Origin: a bacterium
Lineage (GTDB): Bacteria; Zixibacteria; MSB-5A5; GN15; FEB-12
DNA: 64,000 nt
Reading direction: 5' to 3'
Assembly: GCA_020444475.1 (NCBI GenBank)
Contig: JAHLKV010000003.1
Coordinates: 186,001-250,000, forward strand
Made by a program: the position numbers and the translations under genes. Numbering within the stretch: position 1 is the stretch's first letter; the number at the start of each line of letters is the position of its first letter. Of this stretch, positions 1 to 9,035 are shown piece by piece. The notes below the pieces were generated by a model that was given only the letters and a program-made list of their open reading frames with translations, had not been told where the DNA came from and made no database searches.

Positions 1-194
1 CCCAGATAGAAGTACGGCGCCTGATAGCGCGCGCCGCCGCCGAACTCGAAATGGCGGATTCCGGCCCTGGCCGACGCTTCCATTGCCGGGAGGAAATCCT
101 GAATGCGGACCTTGCCTCCAAATGAACTCTGGAGGCCGTCCCGGAACGGGGTGAACATCACCCGAATCTTCTTGGGCTTCTCAGCAAATATCAT
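1..194 (-). CDS. Biotin-dependent carboxylase/decarboxylase carboxyltransferase subunit (OadA/PycB-like), N-terminal part only
   Basis: Only the first 64 residues lie in the window; the gene runs off the left edge. The N-terminus reads MIFAEKPKKIRVMFTPFRDG and continues with LQSSFGGKVR and FEFGGGARYQ. This matches the start of the HMGL-like carboxyltransferase domain of oxaloacetate decarboxylase alpha and pyruvate carboxylase B subunits (RDGLQS and FGGGARYQ are hallmark segments). The ATG overlaps the stop of the upstream OadG-like gene as ATGA, and a GAGGAG ribosome binding site lies five bases before it, so the two are translationally coupled. That pairing suggests a membrane sodium-pump decarboxylase, but the beta subunit would be outside the window. 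The exact substrate cannot be told from this fragment. Confidence 0.85.
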   Translation of the reverse strand, partial: MIFAEKPKKIRVMFTPFRDGLQSSFGGKVRIQDFLPAMEASARAGIRHFEFGGGARYQAPYFYL

Positions 195-403
195 TTTATC
201 TCCTCAATCCGCGTAACGATTGTTCCGGGGTACAGAGACTGGTATGTCGTCGAGATTGCGGCGTAAACAGTCGGGTCACCGGTCGCACTCTTCTGCGGGA
301 AAATCGCGACTATGACGCGCATGATTAGGGCCAGCAATGACAGGAGGACAAAGACGGCGGCGAACGCCACCAAACAGACAGTCAGAAGCTCTACCGATCC
401 CAC
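191..403 (-). CDS. OadG-like small membrane subunit of a sodium-pump decarboxylase
   Basis: About 70 residues: one N-terminal transmembrane helix (roughly residues 4-36, LLTVCLVAFAAVFVLLSLLA) followed by a short soluble tail ending in TRIEEIK. This layout is typical of the gamma subunit of oxaloacetate/methylmalonyl-CoA decarboxylase, which anchors the alpha subunit. I chose the GTG at 403 because GAGGAG lies nine bases upstream of it and because OadG proteins normally begin just before the helix. A longer GTG start at 436 is possible. It overlaps the following carboxyltransferase gene by ATGA. The family call rests on topology, the conserved tail and the neighbour. Confidence 0.7.
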   Translation of the reverse strand: MGSVELLTVCLVAFAAVFVLLSLLALIMRVIVAIFPQKSATGDPTVYAAISTTYQSLYPGTIVTRIEEIK

Positions 404-508
404 GGTGCAGCTCTCCTCGATGTATAGGCGCCGCACCTCAGATCAGATCACGCAGCAGCGACAGGGTGGGCGCGGCGATGGAAATTGACCAGCAGTCCCA
501 ATTGATAT

Positions 509-526
509 GCTAAGTAACAACTTAGC
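509..526. promoter_or_regulatory. Perfect palindrome, possible operator of the OadG/OadA operon
   Basis: GCTAAGT-AACA-ACTTAGC is a perfect 7-bp inverted repeat with a 4-base centre. It overlaps the candidate -10 region of a minus-strand promoter and lies about 105 bases upstream of the chosen OadG-like start. Position and symmetry suggest a repressor site; the regulator is unknown. Confidence 0.4.
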
Positions 527-541
527 CCGCCGTAGTGTCAA
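513..541 (-). promoter_or_regulatory. Candidate sigma-70-type promoter for the OadG/OadA operon
   Basis: On the minus strand TTGACA (541-536) is a perfect -35 box. Seventeen bases later comes GTTACT (518-513), a weak -10 box. No other consensus -35 was seen in this gap. The palindrome at 509-526 covers the -10 box. This is a prediction from sequence only. Confidence 0.35.
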
Positions 542-720
542 GAACGATTTCGATTTAGACGCTCGTATACGTGCCGGTCAGGACCGACCGTAGCTGCATT
601 CTTGCCATAAACGACTTTCATCACACGCAAAAGCGCTTGCAATGTAGCTACATACATCCACGATAGAGGACTTTTGCTATCCACGAACATGACTGTGTCG
701 CAGCCACGACCTGCGACCAT

Positions 721-759
721 GAGAAACCGGCGTTCGGTCACACCGAACGCCGGTTTCTC
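721..759. terminator. 18-bp perfect hairpin downstream of maeB
   Basis: Left arm 721-738 (GAGAAACCGGCGTTCGGT) is exactly complementary to 742-759, with a 3-base loop. It lies 51 bases past the maeB stop. There is no T-run on either strand, so it may be a factor-dependent terminator or an mRNA-stabilising structure. A 9-bp pair, GACTGTGTC (691-699) and GACACAGTC (769-777), encloses it, and another imperfect hairpin follows at 769-797. The rest of 404-809 shows no convincing gene. Confidence 0.55.
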
Positions 760-809
760 CAGTTCTGAGACACAGTCAGCCGAACGGCTGCTGTGTCAAC
801 TCGTCATTC

Positions 810-3071
810 TCAGCCTCTGCGGCCTTCGTTCAACTGCGCATCAACCACCGCAATGGCGGTCATGTCGACAATCTCGTTGGCCTGCTGGGTGCGAAGCAGG
901 ATATGAACCGGCTTCGAGAAGCCCATCAGGATCGGTCCGACCGCCGTCATCTCGCCCAGCTCCTTGAGAAGCTTGTACGAGATGTGACCGGCGTTCAGCG
1001 ACGGGAAAATGAACACGTTGGCCGCGCCCTTCAGCGTCGAGAACGGGAAGTAGTGCTCCCGGAACTCGGCGTGCACGGCGGTGTCGGCCTGCATCTCACC
1101 GTCGACCATCAGATCGGGCGCGATCTCCTTGACGATTTCGGTCGCCTTCCGAACCTTGCGCGACTGCTTGGTCGGCGCGGAACCGAAGTTCGAGAACGAC
1201 AGCATCGCGATCCGCGGCTCGATATTGAATGCTTTGGCGACGTGTGAAGCGCCGATCGCAATCTCGGCCATCTCGTCCGCCGTCGGATCGACATTCACCG
1301 CCGTATCGGCAAACATGTACAGCTTGTCTTTTTTGATCATGGCGATCAATGCCGACGCCCGATGAATCCCCTCGTTGAGATCGATAATCTCCATCGCCGG
1401 GCGAATCGCGGTCGGATAATCCGAACGAACGCCGGAAAGCAGCGCATCACAGTCGCCCGCCTCGAGCATCAGCATGCCGAAGTACGACGGCTGCTGAACT
1501 GTCCAGCGAGCCTTCTCCATATCGATACCATGACGGGCACGCTTCTTGTAGTACAGCTCGGCATACGATTCAAGCTTATCCGAGGTCGCGGGATTGATGA
1601 TCTCAATGCCGCTCATGTCGAGTTCATACTTGTGGGCCAGCGCCTCGACTTCAGTCCTGTCGCCCAGCACCACCGGTGTGGCCAGCCCTTCGTGCTCCAC
1701 GATATGCGCAGCCCGCAGGACGCGAATCGAGTTGCCGTCGGGATACACCACGCGCTTTCGGGCTTTCTTGGCCTTGTCGTGAATGACATTCATGAACACG
1801 CGGCCCTTGCCGATACGCTTGCCCAGCTCGGTCTTGTATTCTTCCATATCGCGTGGCCGCTGGGCGACGCCGGAGTCCATGGCGGCCTGGGCCACCGCAG
1901 TCGATTCCCACACCAGCACCCGCGGATCAAACGGCTTCGGAATGATGTACTCCCGGCCGAACCGGAAATGGTCCACACCGTACGCCCGGGCGACTTCCTC
2001 CGGGACGTCTTCCTTGGCCAGATTGGCCAGCGCCTTGACGGCGGCGATTTTCATCTCTTCGTTGATCGCCGTCGCGTGCACGTCAAGCGCACCGCGGAAA
2101 ATGAACGGGAAACCGAGCACGTTGTTGACCTGGTTGGGATAGTCCGATCGACCGGTCGCCATGATTATGTCCTTGCGCGCCGCGACAGCATCCGGGTAGG
2201 TGATTTCCGGATCCGGGTTGGCCATGGCGAAGAGGATCGGGTCCTTCGCCATCGACTGCACCATCTTCTTCGTCACCGTATCCGCGACCGAGACACCGAC
2301 AAACACGTCGGCCCCTTCCATCGCCTGCTCCAGCGTGTGACGGTCTGTCTTGCGAACGAACTCCTGCTTGTACTTGTTGTACGTATCCCCGCGACCTTCG
2401 TACATCACACCCTTGGAATCAACCATCAACACATTCTCGGGCTTCACACCCAGCGACAGGTACAGCTTGGCGCAGGCGATACCGGCCGCGCCGGCCCCCG
2501 AATAAACGACCTTGACCTTGTCGATATCTTTCTGGACAAGCTCCAGCGCGTTGAGCAGCGCAGCGGCGGAGATGATTGCCGTCCCGTGCTGGTCATCGTG
2601 GAAGACCGGGATATTCATCGTCTTCTTGAGCGTCTCTTCGATATAAAAGCACTCCGGACCTTTGATGTCCTCGAGATTGATACCGCCAAACGTCGGTTCG
2701 AGAAGCTGACAGCACTTGATCACATCGTCGGGATCCTGCGTATCCAGCTCGATATCAAACACGTCGACATCGGCAAACCGTTTGAACAGAACGCCCTTGC
2801 CTTCCATCACCGGCTTGCCGGCGGCTGCCCCGATATTGCCCAGCCCGAGCACCGCCGTGCCGTTGGACACCACCGCGACCAGGTTGCCCTTGGCGGTGTA
2901 CTTGTACACATCGGCCGGGTTGTTTTTGATTTCGAGACACGGCTGCGCGACACCGGGCGTGTAGGCCATCGCCAGATCGCGCTGCGTCATACACGGCTTG
3001 GTGGGGTTTATTTCTATCTTGCCCGGTTTGCCCAGGCTGTGATACTCGAGCGCCTGTTGCTTGGTAATCAT
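810..3071 (-). CDS. maeB: NADP-type malic enzyme fused to a phosphotransacetylase-like domain (MaeB)
   Basis: Malic enzyme oxidatively decarboxylates malate to pyruvate, linking the TCA cycle to pyruvate, NADPH and biosynthesis in the cytoplasm. Residues 1-420 carry the malic enzyme N-terminal and NAD-binding domains: [10 protein letters not shown] near 36-45, the conserved lysine region [10 protein letters not shown] near 85-94, and the metal/substrate motif [10 protein letters not shown] near 157-166. Residues from about 425 to 753 form a phosphate acetyl/butyryltransferase-like domain ([21 protein letters not shown]). The total length fits the MaeB type. In known MaeB proteins the C-terminal domain is regulatory and senses acetyl-CoA rather than acting as an active transacetylase. 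An AGGAG lies about ten bases before the ATG. It appears to be transcribed alone. Confidence 0.95.
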   Translation of the reverse strand: MITKQQALEYHSLGKPGKIEINPTKPCMTQRDLAMAYTPGVAQPCLEIKNNPADVYKYTAKGNLVAVVSNGTAVLGLGNIGAAAGKPVMEGKGVLFKRFADVDVFDIELDTQDPDDVIKCCQLLEPTFGGINLEDIKGPECFYIEETLKKTMNIPVFHDDQHGTAIISAAALLNALELVQKDIDKVKVVYSGAGAAGIACAKLYLSLGVKPENVLMVDSKGVMYEGRGDTYNKYKQEFVRKTDRHTLEQAMEGADVFVGVSVADTVTKKMVQSMAKDPILFAMANPDPEITYPDAVAARKDIIMATGRSDYPNQVNNVLGFPFIFRGALDVHATAINEEMKIAAVKALANLAKEDVPEEVARAYGVDHFRFGREYIIPKPFDPRVLVWESTAVAQAAMDSGVAQRPRDMEEYKTELGKRIGKGRVFMNVIHDKAKKARKRVVYPDGNSIRVLRAAHIVEHEGLATPVVLGDRTEVEALAHKYELDMSGIEIINPATSDKLESYAELYYKKRARHGIDMEKARWTVQQPSYFGMLMLEAGDCDALLSGVRSDYPTAIRPAMEIIDLNEGIHRASALIAMIKKDKLYMFADTAVNVDPTADEMAEIAIGASHVAKAFNIEPRIAMLSFSNFGSAPTKQSRKVRKATEIVKEIAPDLMVDGEMQADTAVHAEFREHYFPFSTLKGAANVFIFPSLNAGHISYKLLKELGEMTAVGPILMGFSKPVHILLRTQQANEIVDMTAIAVVDAQLNEGRRG

Positions 3072-3230
3072 GGCCCTGTTACTCCTAACGTACGATCGAA
3101 AAACCAGTATTTACGCTGGTGACATTTTTCACAAACCGGTGCATAATAGCTCTTAAAAGCGGGTAGTCAAGGCCTTTTCGGGGCTCCCCGGAGGCATTTT
3201 GAAGCTCTTGCGGGACAACAGATTTACATC

Positions 3231-3273
3231 GTAAAACAACCGCCCGAATCGTGCGCCGAGCGCACGATTCGGG
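3231..3273 (-). terminator. Rho-independent terminator of the 3324-4622 gene
   Basis: A perfect hairpin with about 14 bp of stem (CCCGAATCGTGCG at 3243-3255 pairing with 3261-3273). On the minus strand it is followed by GGTTGTTTTACG, a T-rich tail. It lies just after the stop of the exported-protein gene and upstream of maeB, separating the two units. Confidence 0.7.
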
Positions 3274-3323
3274 ACATCTTCCGGAGTTCGATTGAGCTCG
3301 GTGATCAAGTCCGTTCTGTCCCC

Positions 3324-4622
3324 CTAATCCCCCTTCGGCTTCTCTGTCAGAGCATACCGAAGATTCGCCAGCGTCAGCATCTTTCCTTTCGCATCGTCAC
3401 CACCCAGAAACTCGTTTTTGAGCGTCACTTCCAGCCACAACCCGTCGGTCAACTTCATCTCCCCGCCAAACGTCAGACTCCACAACGGCTGATCGAACAA
3501 CTTCTGATCTTTGGTTTCCGCTGACAGGTAATGCAGCTCCGCCGTCCCGCGTGCATCGACCCCGCCCAGCATAATCCGCGTCCCCAGCCCGAGCTTGCGC
3601 TTGAGTGAATCGGTCTGCCGGACGTATTCATCGTAGGAGATTTGAAACAGAAGCTGCCCTTTGGTGCCGATCCCGAATCCGCCGCCCAGGTAGGTTTTCC
3701 AGTACTCGGTCTGCAGTTTCTCCCACGACGAGTTTTCGGATTTGGAGACCAGGCCGACTGCAAACTGGACGGTGGTCGCGTTCCAGTTGTCCTTCTTGTA
3801 GGCCGCCAGGAGTTCCTTGATCCCTTCTGCGGTAACAGCCGCGGGATCGGAGTCGCTCCAAAGACGCGCTTTGCGAACGAACCAGTTAGAGAGGGCGAGC
3901 AGCGTGTCCTGTACGTTTGCGGCGAGTGCGGTGGTATCGATTCCCTGGCTGTCCATTTCGGTATACAGGCGACTGCGCACCCGCTCCGCCGTGAAGGGAT
4001 GAAGATCGGCTATCGTGTCCGGATTGATTTGCGGATTCATGAGCTTTCTGAGCGCAATGTGCTGCACGACGTTGGGTTGAATCTGAAGCAGCACGGGTTT
4101 CGTCTGATTGTTGTCTATATCGTTGACCTCCGTGAGCCAGGCCTCGCGATCGGTCCACTTGAGCGTCTTCCTCACTTTCGCAATCAACTCGTCGCTCGAC
4201 ACCGGGTCCGCCCTGTCGACCACCGCCCAGCGGCCGCCGACCGCAAAGCGGGTGACATCACCATCTTTGGCGGTTCCAACCGTGAACAACATGCGGCGTT
4301 CAGTCCGCCGATAGGTCTCAAGGGTCTTTCTGGAAAAGGTCGTGTATGGGCTCCACTCCACTGCCAGATCGGGAGCGATCGTGCCACTTCCGCCCCCTGA
4401 CGCATTGACCGTGGAGATGGCTAGCTCTCTAACCGAGCTTGGCCGGGCGACGTTGGTCGGACTGACACCCAACAGTGTGAACGCGGAGAGATCCGGGGGA
4501 GCAAAGTCGGGGAAAACATCCGAAGGCTTCACATCGTTCTTCGGCTCGGCCACCGCACCGGCGGTGAACGCGAAAATCGACATACATACGAAAACGGCCA
4601 TCACGGCGTTATTCTTCTTCAT
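3324..4622 (-). CDS. Exported protein of unknown function, possibly outer-membrane beta-barrel
   Basis: About 432 residues starting MKKNNAVMAVF. The start has AGGAGA eight bases upstream and is followed by a hydrophobic stretch and a plausible signal-peptidase site near AGAVAEP (a longer GTG start at 4679 lacks a signal at its N-terminus). After a Pro/Ser-rich linker the protein has a mixed alpha/beta middle. The last 110 residues alternate polar and hydrophobic residues (GQLLFQISYDEY, GTRIMLGGVD, LWSLTFGGEMK, MLTLANLRYAL), suggesting membrane beta-strands. I recognise no family. It follows the small gene at 4680-5033 and is closed by the hairpin at 3231-3273. Confidence 0.7.
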   Translation of the reverse strand: MKKNNAVMAVFVCMSIFAFTAGAVAEPKNDVKPSDVFPDFAPPDLSAFTLLGVSPTNVARPSSVRELAISTVNASGGGSGTIAPDLAVEWSPYTTFSRKTLETYRRTERRMLFTVGTAKDGDVTRFAVGGRWAVVDRADPVSSDELIAKVRKTLKWTDREAWLTEVNDIDNNQTKPVLLQIQPNVVQHIALRKLMNPQINPDTIADLHPFTAERVRSRLYTEMDSQGIDTTALAANVQDTLLALSNWFVRKARLWSDSDPAAVTAEGIKELLAAYKKDNWNATTVQFAVGLVSKSENSSWEKLQTEYWKTYLGGGFGIGTKGQLLFQISYDEYVRQTDSLKRKLGLGTRIMLGGVDARGTAELHYLSAETKDQKLFDQPLWSLTFGGEMKLTDGLWLEVTLKNEFLGGDDAKGKMLTLANLRYALTEKPKGD

Positions 4623-4679
4623 CTTCTGTCTCCTGGTAGAGAGGAATGTCGCCCTTGTGCACGCGAGACCAATCTCCAC

Positions 4680-5033
4680 TCATTCGCCCGCCAGAATTGC
4701 CGATCCCGATTCCTCGGCCGCCGGCTTGTCGGCGTCAATCACCCCGGGCTTCGTCCATTCGTGCAGAACGTGCCCGTCCTGCTCCCAGACAATCTTCACT
4801 TCATATTGTTGGCTGTCACCGGTCGGTCCACCGAGTCCGAAAGTCCAGCGATTGGAATCGAGATGAAGTTCCGAAGGCATCCCCAGGTGGTGGATATGTT
4901 CACCGCCGCCGGTGTCATCCCCCCTGAATTTCTTGTCATCGGCAAGGTACCAGTACCTATAGGCATGCGGGCCATCAACCGTGATGGTGATTACAACCAC
5001 GCCGCCGTCCATTGCAAAGCGTACGACTTCCAT
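4680..5033 (-). CDS. Small hypothetical protein, predicted soluble
   Basis: 117 residues with no signal peptide or membrane segment. AGGGGAG lies seven bases before the ATG, which supports it as a real gene. The sequence is beta-rich at the start (VVVITITVDGP) and has a His/Gly cluster (GGGEHIHHLG) and a WTFGLGGP segment. I recognise no family. It lies directly before the exported protein at 3324-4622 and is probably co-transcribed with it, 57 bases apart. Confidence 0.6.
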   Translation of the reverse strand: MEVVRFAMDGGVVVITITVDGPHAYRYWYLADDKKFRGDDTGGGEHIHHLGMPSELHLDSNRWTFGLGGPTGDSQQYEVKIVWEQDGHVLHEWTKPGVIDADKPAAEESGSAILAGE

Positions 5034-5184
5034 CGCCTGACTCCCCTGTAGATAGAGCGGTTTGGATCAGAAATCGAAGAGGTGCCTGTTCCCCCGCATT
5101 TGCGGACCGGTGTGCTCCATGATACGTCGAACGGCAACTGAAGGGCAAGGGAAATGTCCGCCGGAGGGAAACACCCCAACTACA

Positions 5185-5217
5185 AAGCGCGCTCATGTGG
5201 CTGGCATGAACGCGCTT
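5185..5217 (-). terminator. Hairpin downstream of the LRV-like gene
   Basis: AAGCGCG and TCATG pair with CATGA and CGCGCTT across a 7-base loop, giving about 12 bp of stem with a small asymmetry. On the minus strand it is followed by only a short TTT. It is probably the 3' end of the 5247-5639 transcript. Confidence 0.45.
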
Positions 5218-5246
5218 CGTTGGACTAAGCAGAAAAGAAGATTCGT

Positions 5247-5639
5247 CTAAAACTTCGCCTTCACCGACACCCGCTTCTTGGCGGCGGCACTGCGGCCCGG
5301 ACGCCACTTCTCGAGATACATCGTCGCCGAATCGCGACACTCACGGTCACCGTCGTTCAGCAGACGTTCCAGTGTCTCCGGGGTAGTGTTTTTGTGGAAG
5401 CAGACGAGGCGGCGAAGTTCCGGCATCTCGTGCTGCGAGATACGATCGAGCGTCACCGGGCTGGTGTTGGGATTGAAACAAAGCGCTACTTTCGGCGCCC
5501 AGTCGGTCAGCCGTTCGCACCAGTCAAGCACCATCGGATCGTCGAAATCCGCGATATCATCACAATCAAATTCGCCTTTCAGGTACCGCTCTTCGACATC
5601 CTCATACGAGCGAAACACCCACTGTTTCTTTGCGGCCAT
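5247..5639 (-). CDS. Variant leucine-rich repeat (LRV)-like small protein
   Basis: 130 residues. The start at MAAKKQWVF is fixed by a textbook AAGGAGG seven to eight bases upstream; the open frame continues further upstream without support. Two degenerate repeats are visible: VALCFNPNTSPVTLDRIS and LVCFHKNTTPETLERLLND. Both follow the pattern of variant leucine-rich repeats (xxNPNTPxxxLxxL), a helical solenoid that mediates protein contacts. The protein ends in a basic tail (KKRVSVKAKF) and is acidic near the N-terminus. The molecular role is unknown. It is a single gene with a hairpin after the stop. Confidence 0.65.
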   Translation of the reverse strand: MAAKKQWVFRSYEDVEERYLKGEFDCDDIADFDDPMVLDWCERLTDWAPKVALCFNPNTSPVTLDRISQHEMPELRRLVCFHKNTTPETLERLLNDGDRECRDSATMYLEKWRPGRSAAAKKRVSVKAKF

Positions 5640-5797
5640 CACGATCCTCCTTGGGGCGTGTCTTGGACATACGTGTTTCTTACAGGATATATCGGTCCAA
5701 TCCGAGCCCCACTTTACACGAGGGTCGGCCAAAGATGCGATTTAATTGGGAGATAATCGGTTAGAAGGACTTGCGCAGAATCTGAACAGCGACCAAA

Positions 5798-6505
5798 TCA
5801 CCACTTCACGCGATAGACACCCTGACCGCCGCGCGGACCGGAGCCGGTCCCCTTGATTTTAACCACCAGTCTCAAAAGCAGCCAGCCAAACACGAACCCG
5901 CCGATATGAGCCAGATACGCAACCCCGGACTGGTCCCCAATCAGCGTCATCAGCAGTTGATACACCAGCCAGATCCCCAGCACCACTTTAGCCGGCAGCA
6001 CGATAAACTGGATGAAGAAGAAAAACAGCAGACAGGTGATCTCCGCTCTCGGATGCAGCACCAGGTACGCCCCCATAACCCCGGAGATCGCCCCCGATGC
6101 TCCCACCAGCGGGATGGCCGAATCGATATTGGGCAGTGTGTACAGCCCCACCGCCGCCAGACCGGCCACCAGATAGAAAATCAGAAACTTCACCGGCCCG
6201 AAATAGTCTTCGATATTGTTGCCGTAGATCCACAGGAAGAGCATGTTGCCGATCAGGTGCATCCATCCCCCGTGCATGAACATCGATGTAAACGGCGTGA
6301 GATAGTACCAGCCCGGAATGACCATCTCATGAATGCCGCCGAAATAGATCCCGGGCGTGAATCCGTAGGTCGCCAGAAAGGACTGGAACCCGCGAAGGGG
6401 AAGTGTCTGGGAATACAAAAAGACGAGCGTATTGACGACAATCAGCCCCACGGTAACGTATGGCTTGCGGAAGGTCGGTTGATCGTCACGAATCGGAAAC
6501 AGCAC
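5798..6505 (-). CDS. Rhomboid-family intramembrane serine protease
   Basis: 235 residues with about six transmembrane helices. Rhomboids cleave single-pass membrane proteins inside the bilayer with a Ser-His dyad. The nucleophile motif GASGAISG places Ser at about 137, and AHIGGFVFG places the catalytic His at about 200. The conserved HGGWMHLIGNMLFLWIYG segment in helix 2 carries the supporting His and Asn residues. I chose the GTG at 6505 because GAAGGAGAG precedes it and homologues start just before the first helix (LFPIRDDQPTF). This leaves 31 bases after the stop of the M23 gene, so the two are probably co-transcribed. The substrate is unknown. Confidence 0.9.
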   Translation of the reverse strand: MLFPIRDDQPTFRKPYVTVGLIVVNTLVFLYSQTLPLRGFQSFLATYGFTPGIYFGGIHEMVIPGWYYLTPFTSMFMHGGWMHLIGNMLFLWIYGNNIEDYFGPVKFLIFYLVAGLAAVGLYTLPNIDSAIPLVGASGAISGVMGAYLVLHPRAEITCLLFFFFIQFIVLPAKVVLGIWLVYQLLMTLIGDQSGVAYLAHIGGFVFGWLLLRLVVKIKGTGSGPRGGQGVYRVKW

Positions 6506-6536
6506 GTACCCGGACTCTCCTTCGTCGGTTGCAGAC

Positions 6537-8837
6537 CTACTTCGGGTTTCTATCCTTAACGAAGAACTGGAAGTAATGTTCGGCCTTGTTCCCGGCCCGG
6601 TCGAACACCGTAATCGCCACATGATGGGCGCCGTCGGTCAGATCTTCCAGCGGCTGTGTCTTGCACACCTTCGACTCCGGATCGTACTCGGGGATCATCC
6701 AGCGATTATCCAGTCGTATGTCAATAGCCCGGTCGTCTGCTATCCCCGACAGGTTGTCGACTATCTCGAACCTGATCTCCGGGCGTCGATTGTAGTACGT
6801 CATTCCCGGCTTGATATTCACCCGATAAATCAACGGCGCTTCGAGGTCATACAACGCCGCGAACCGTCCGCCTCCCGCCGACGACGCCGTCACGAGACGA
6901 TCGTTGTTGTGCCACTCGCTGTCCGTCAGCCAGACCCATTCACTTTTTTCCGGATCGTACCAGCAGAGACCGGTCTTGTCGTTAACCTGATTGATCGATC
7001 GGATCTTCACTTCCATCGGGAAGTCCTTGCGAGTGAGAAAGACCTGGGGCTTGATGTCATACACGTCGGAGTTCAAATCGCCGGTCGGCAGCGTATCAAG
7101 ATGCTGCACCTGCACGAACAGCGGTGAGTAGAAATACTCCCGCCCCAGGTTCAGCGTAAGCAGAGAATCACTTGTCACACGCTCGGTTCGGTGCAGACCG
7201 ACCAGCCTGATATCAACATCGATTATCCCGTCGGTCGGACTGCCCGGCTCCTGGCTCAGCGCCCCTCTCATCTTCGTGATATGGGCATACTGCGGTTCGG
7301 GAGGCACAAAAAAGAGATACTCCTTGGTGTTCGTAAACCGGGTCGGATACTCGGTACCGAGCAGAGAGTCTCCATTGTACAGCTCGAGGCGAGCAGCGCC
7401 GGCACGCACGGTCGGCGCCACCAGTCTCACCAGCAGCCCATCTTCGGTCACCTCGGGCAGAATCCCGATTTTCGTATAGGCATAGGAACTGATCCCATAG
7501 AACGGCTCGTCGGCGATCGCGAACCCGTCGTCGGTGAGGGCCACCAGACGAAGGATCGTCTGCGCCAGCCGCTTCGAACTGTGAATGGCATAGCGATACC
7601 GACCATCGTCAAGCTTCGTCCGCACGAGACTGTCCGGAACCCCCCAGTCTTTGCCGTCAAACATCTGCAGATCGATCGAGTCCGCGCCGATCGCCTTCAT
7701 CGCCGCCGAAACGCCGACATAAGCATCGAGCGAGTTCAGCCCGGTCTCGACCGTCGAGTCAACAGCACAGACACCCTCTTTCGGCCCCCAGACGAAGTCG
7801 AACGACAGCTCCGACGAGTTCCCGAACGCATCGACACCGACGATTTTCGCGCGGTGCCTACCGATCGTGAGTCCGTCGTTGGCGCCGACAACGCCGTCAT
7901 CGCCTGCCAGCGCCCGGCTGATCCTCACTTCGTTGCCGGGCTCCTGGTACAACCGGCGGACCCGCTTGCTGTCGTTGGCGACAGCGACGTTGTCGAACTC
8001 CAGATCAGACATCGGGCCGGACTCGAACTGAAGCGTGTCCAGCACAATCCGATAGTACGGTCGATCGTCGATCGACAGCTCGAGCGAGTAAATCGACTGG
8101 CGCATCCCCGCTTCACGCATCTGGTCATAGCAGTCGGCCAGCAGTCCGAACGGCCGGTTGAAATGCAGCTTCTCGGCGATCGTAAATCTGCCCTTCTTGC
8201 CCGACGGGACCACGTTCACGAACATCCGGCGGCTTCCGTCGGCGAATATCCCCCGGTCGTCCTTGAGCACGAATCCAACGCGCTCGAACGTCGGCCGCAC
8301 GTTGTCTTTGAGAGAAAATCCGTTTCGAAGCGGGTTGATCGGCACGTTGTCGGCGGTCCGTTTCTCGAGATGCAGGTGCGGGGCGCCCGTACCCGTCTTG
8401 CCCGTCTTTCCGAGCACCTCCCCTTTTTTCACCCTGATCGAATCCGGCGGGAGAGAAATATCGGTGTAATACCGCTTCGCGGCCACCTGGGCCTCTCTGA
8501 CGGTACGATCGATCGTGTCATTGAAGCTGTCCAGGTGGGCAAACACGTAGACATAGCCGTCGTCCCCCTTGAGATATATCACCTTCCCGTAGCCGTCATA
8601 GGAGGTTCGGAGTCGCATGATATGGCCGGAGACAGGAGCCACCAGATCGGCGCCAATCCGGCCCCCGGTGCGGAGATCCACCCCGGCGTGGAAGCGACGC
8701 GGGCGGTAATCGCCGAATCCCGACGAGAGGTCGATGTCCCTTTTTAACGGCCAGTCGGCTGTTGCGGCATAAGCAGTTGCGGCCGCCAGTCCGGCCAGGA
8801 CTAAGCAAGTGCGAGCTGTGGTCGATAATCTCTTCAT
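6537..8837 (-). CDS. Exported M23 (LytM/lysostaphin-type) peptidase-domain protein with a large C-terminal region
   Basis: 766 residues starting MKRLSTTART, with a signal peptide ending near AYAATA. The M23 domain (about residues 28-160) keeps the zinc ligands and catalytic histidines: H50 and D54 in HAGVDL, H101 in FAHLD, and H154/H156 in APHLHLEK. The domain is therefore likely active, cutting peptidoglycan cross-bridges. The remaining 600 residues are beta-rich and look like immunoglobulin-like repeats; the C-terminus (DRAGNKAEHYFQFFV) resembles such a domain. A longer start at 8900 is less likely because the signal peptide begins at 8837. The rhomboid gene follows 31 bases later. Confidence 0.88.
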   Translation of the reverse strand: MKRLSTTARTCLVLAGLAAATAYAATADWPLKRDIDLSSGFGDYRPRRFHAGVDLRTGGRIGADLVAPVSGHIMRLRTSYDGYGKVIYLKGDDGYVYVFAHLDSFNDTIDRTVREAQVAAKRYYTDISLPPDSIRVKKGEVLGKTGKTGTGAPHLHLEKRTADNVPINPLRNGFSLKDNVRPTFERVGFVLKDDRGIFADGSRRMFVNVVPSGKKGRFTIAEKLHFNRPFGLLADCYDQMREAGMRQSIYSLELSIDDRPYYRIVLDTLQFESGPMSDLEFDNVAVANDSKRVRRLYQEPGNEVRISRALAGDDGVVGANDGLTIGRHRAKIVGVDAFGNSSELSFDFVWGPKEGVCAVDSTVETGLNSLDAYVGVSAAMKAIGADSIDLQMFDGKDWGVPDSLVRTKLDDGRYRYAIHSSKRLAQTILRLVALTDDGFAIADEPFYGISSYAYTKIGILPEVTEDGLLVRLVAPTVRAGAARLELYNGDSLLGTEYPTRFTNTKEYLFFVPPEPQYAHITKMRGALSQEPGSPTDGIIDVDIRLVGLHRTERVTSDSLLTLNLGREYFYSPLFVQVQHLDTLPTGDLNSDVYDIKPQVFLTRKDFPMEVKIRSINQVNDKTGLCWYDPEKSEWVWLTDSEWHNNDRLVTASSAGGGRFAALYDLEAPLIYRVNIKPGMTYYNRRPEIRFEIVDNLSGIADDRAIDIRLDNRWMIPEYDPESKVCKTQPLEDLTDGAHHVAITVFDRAGNKAEHYFQFFVKDRNPK

Positions 8838-9035
8838 AAGCGTAAGTAGTGGTCGATGATTGTACGTCTTTGCTGTTGAATTGTGCCCAAATAAGGGCAC
8901 CGGCGTATAAATTGCAAGGCCGGATTGTTGCCAAACCCGCGCTTTTCATTATATTGCAAGGCTCGTATCGGCCCGTTGGGCCACCACCGATGATTTATCC
9001 AGATTGGTTCTGATACACGTAAGGAGACGGCTCGA

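Noticed and set aside
538-741. 67-codon minus-strand frame near the maeB terminator
   Set aside because: It covers part of the 18-bp hairpin, has no ribosome site and no resemblance to known proteins. The region is better explained by structured untranslated DNA.
1362-3122. Long open frame of 586 codons on the plus strand
   Set aside because: It lies entirely antisense to maeB, whose motifs are intact; the translation has no recognisable domain and is Arg/His/Leu-rich, as expected from a shadow frame in high-GC DNA.
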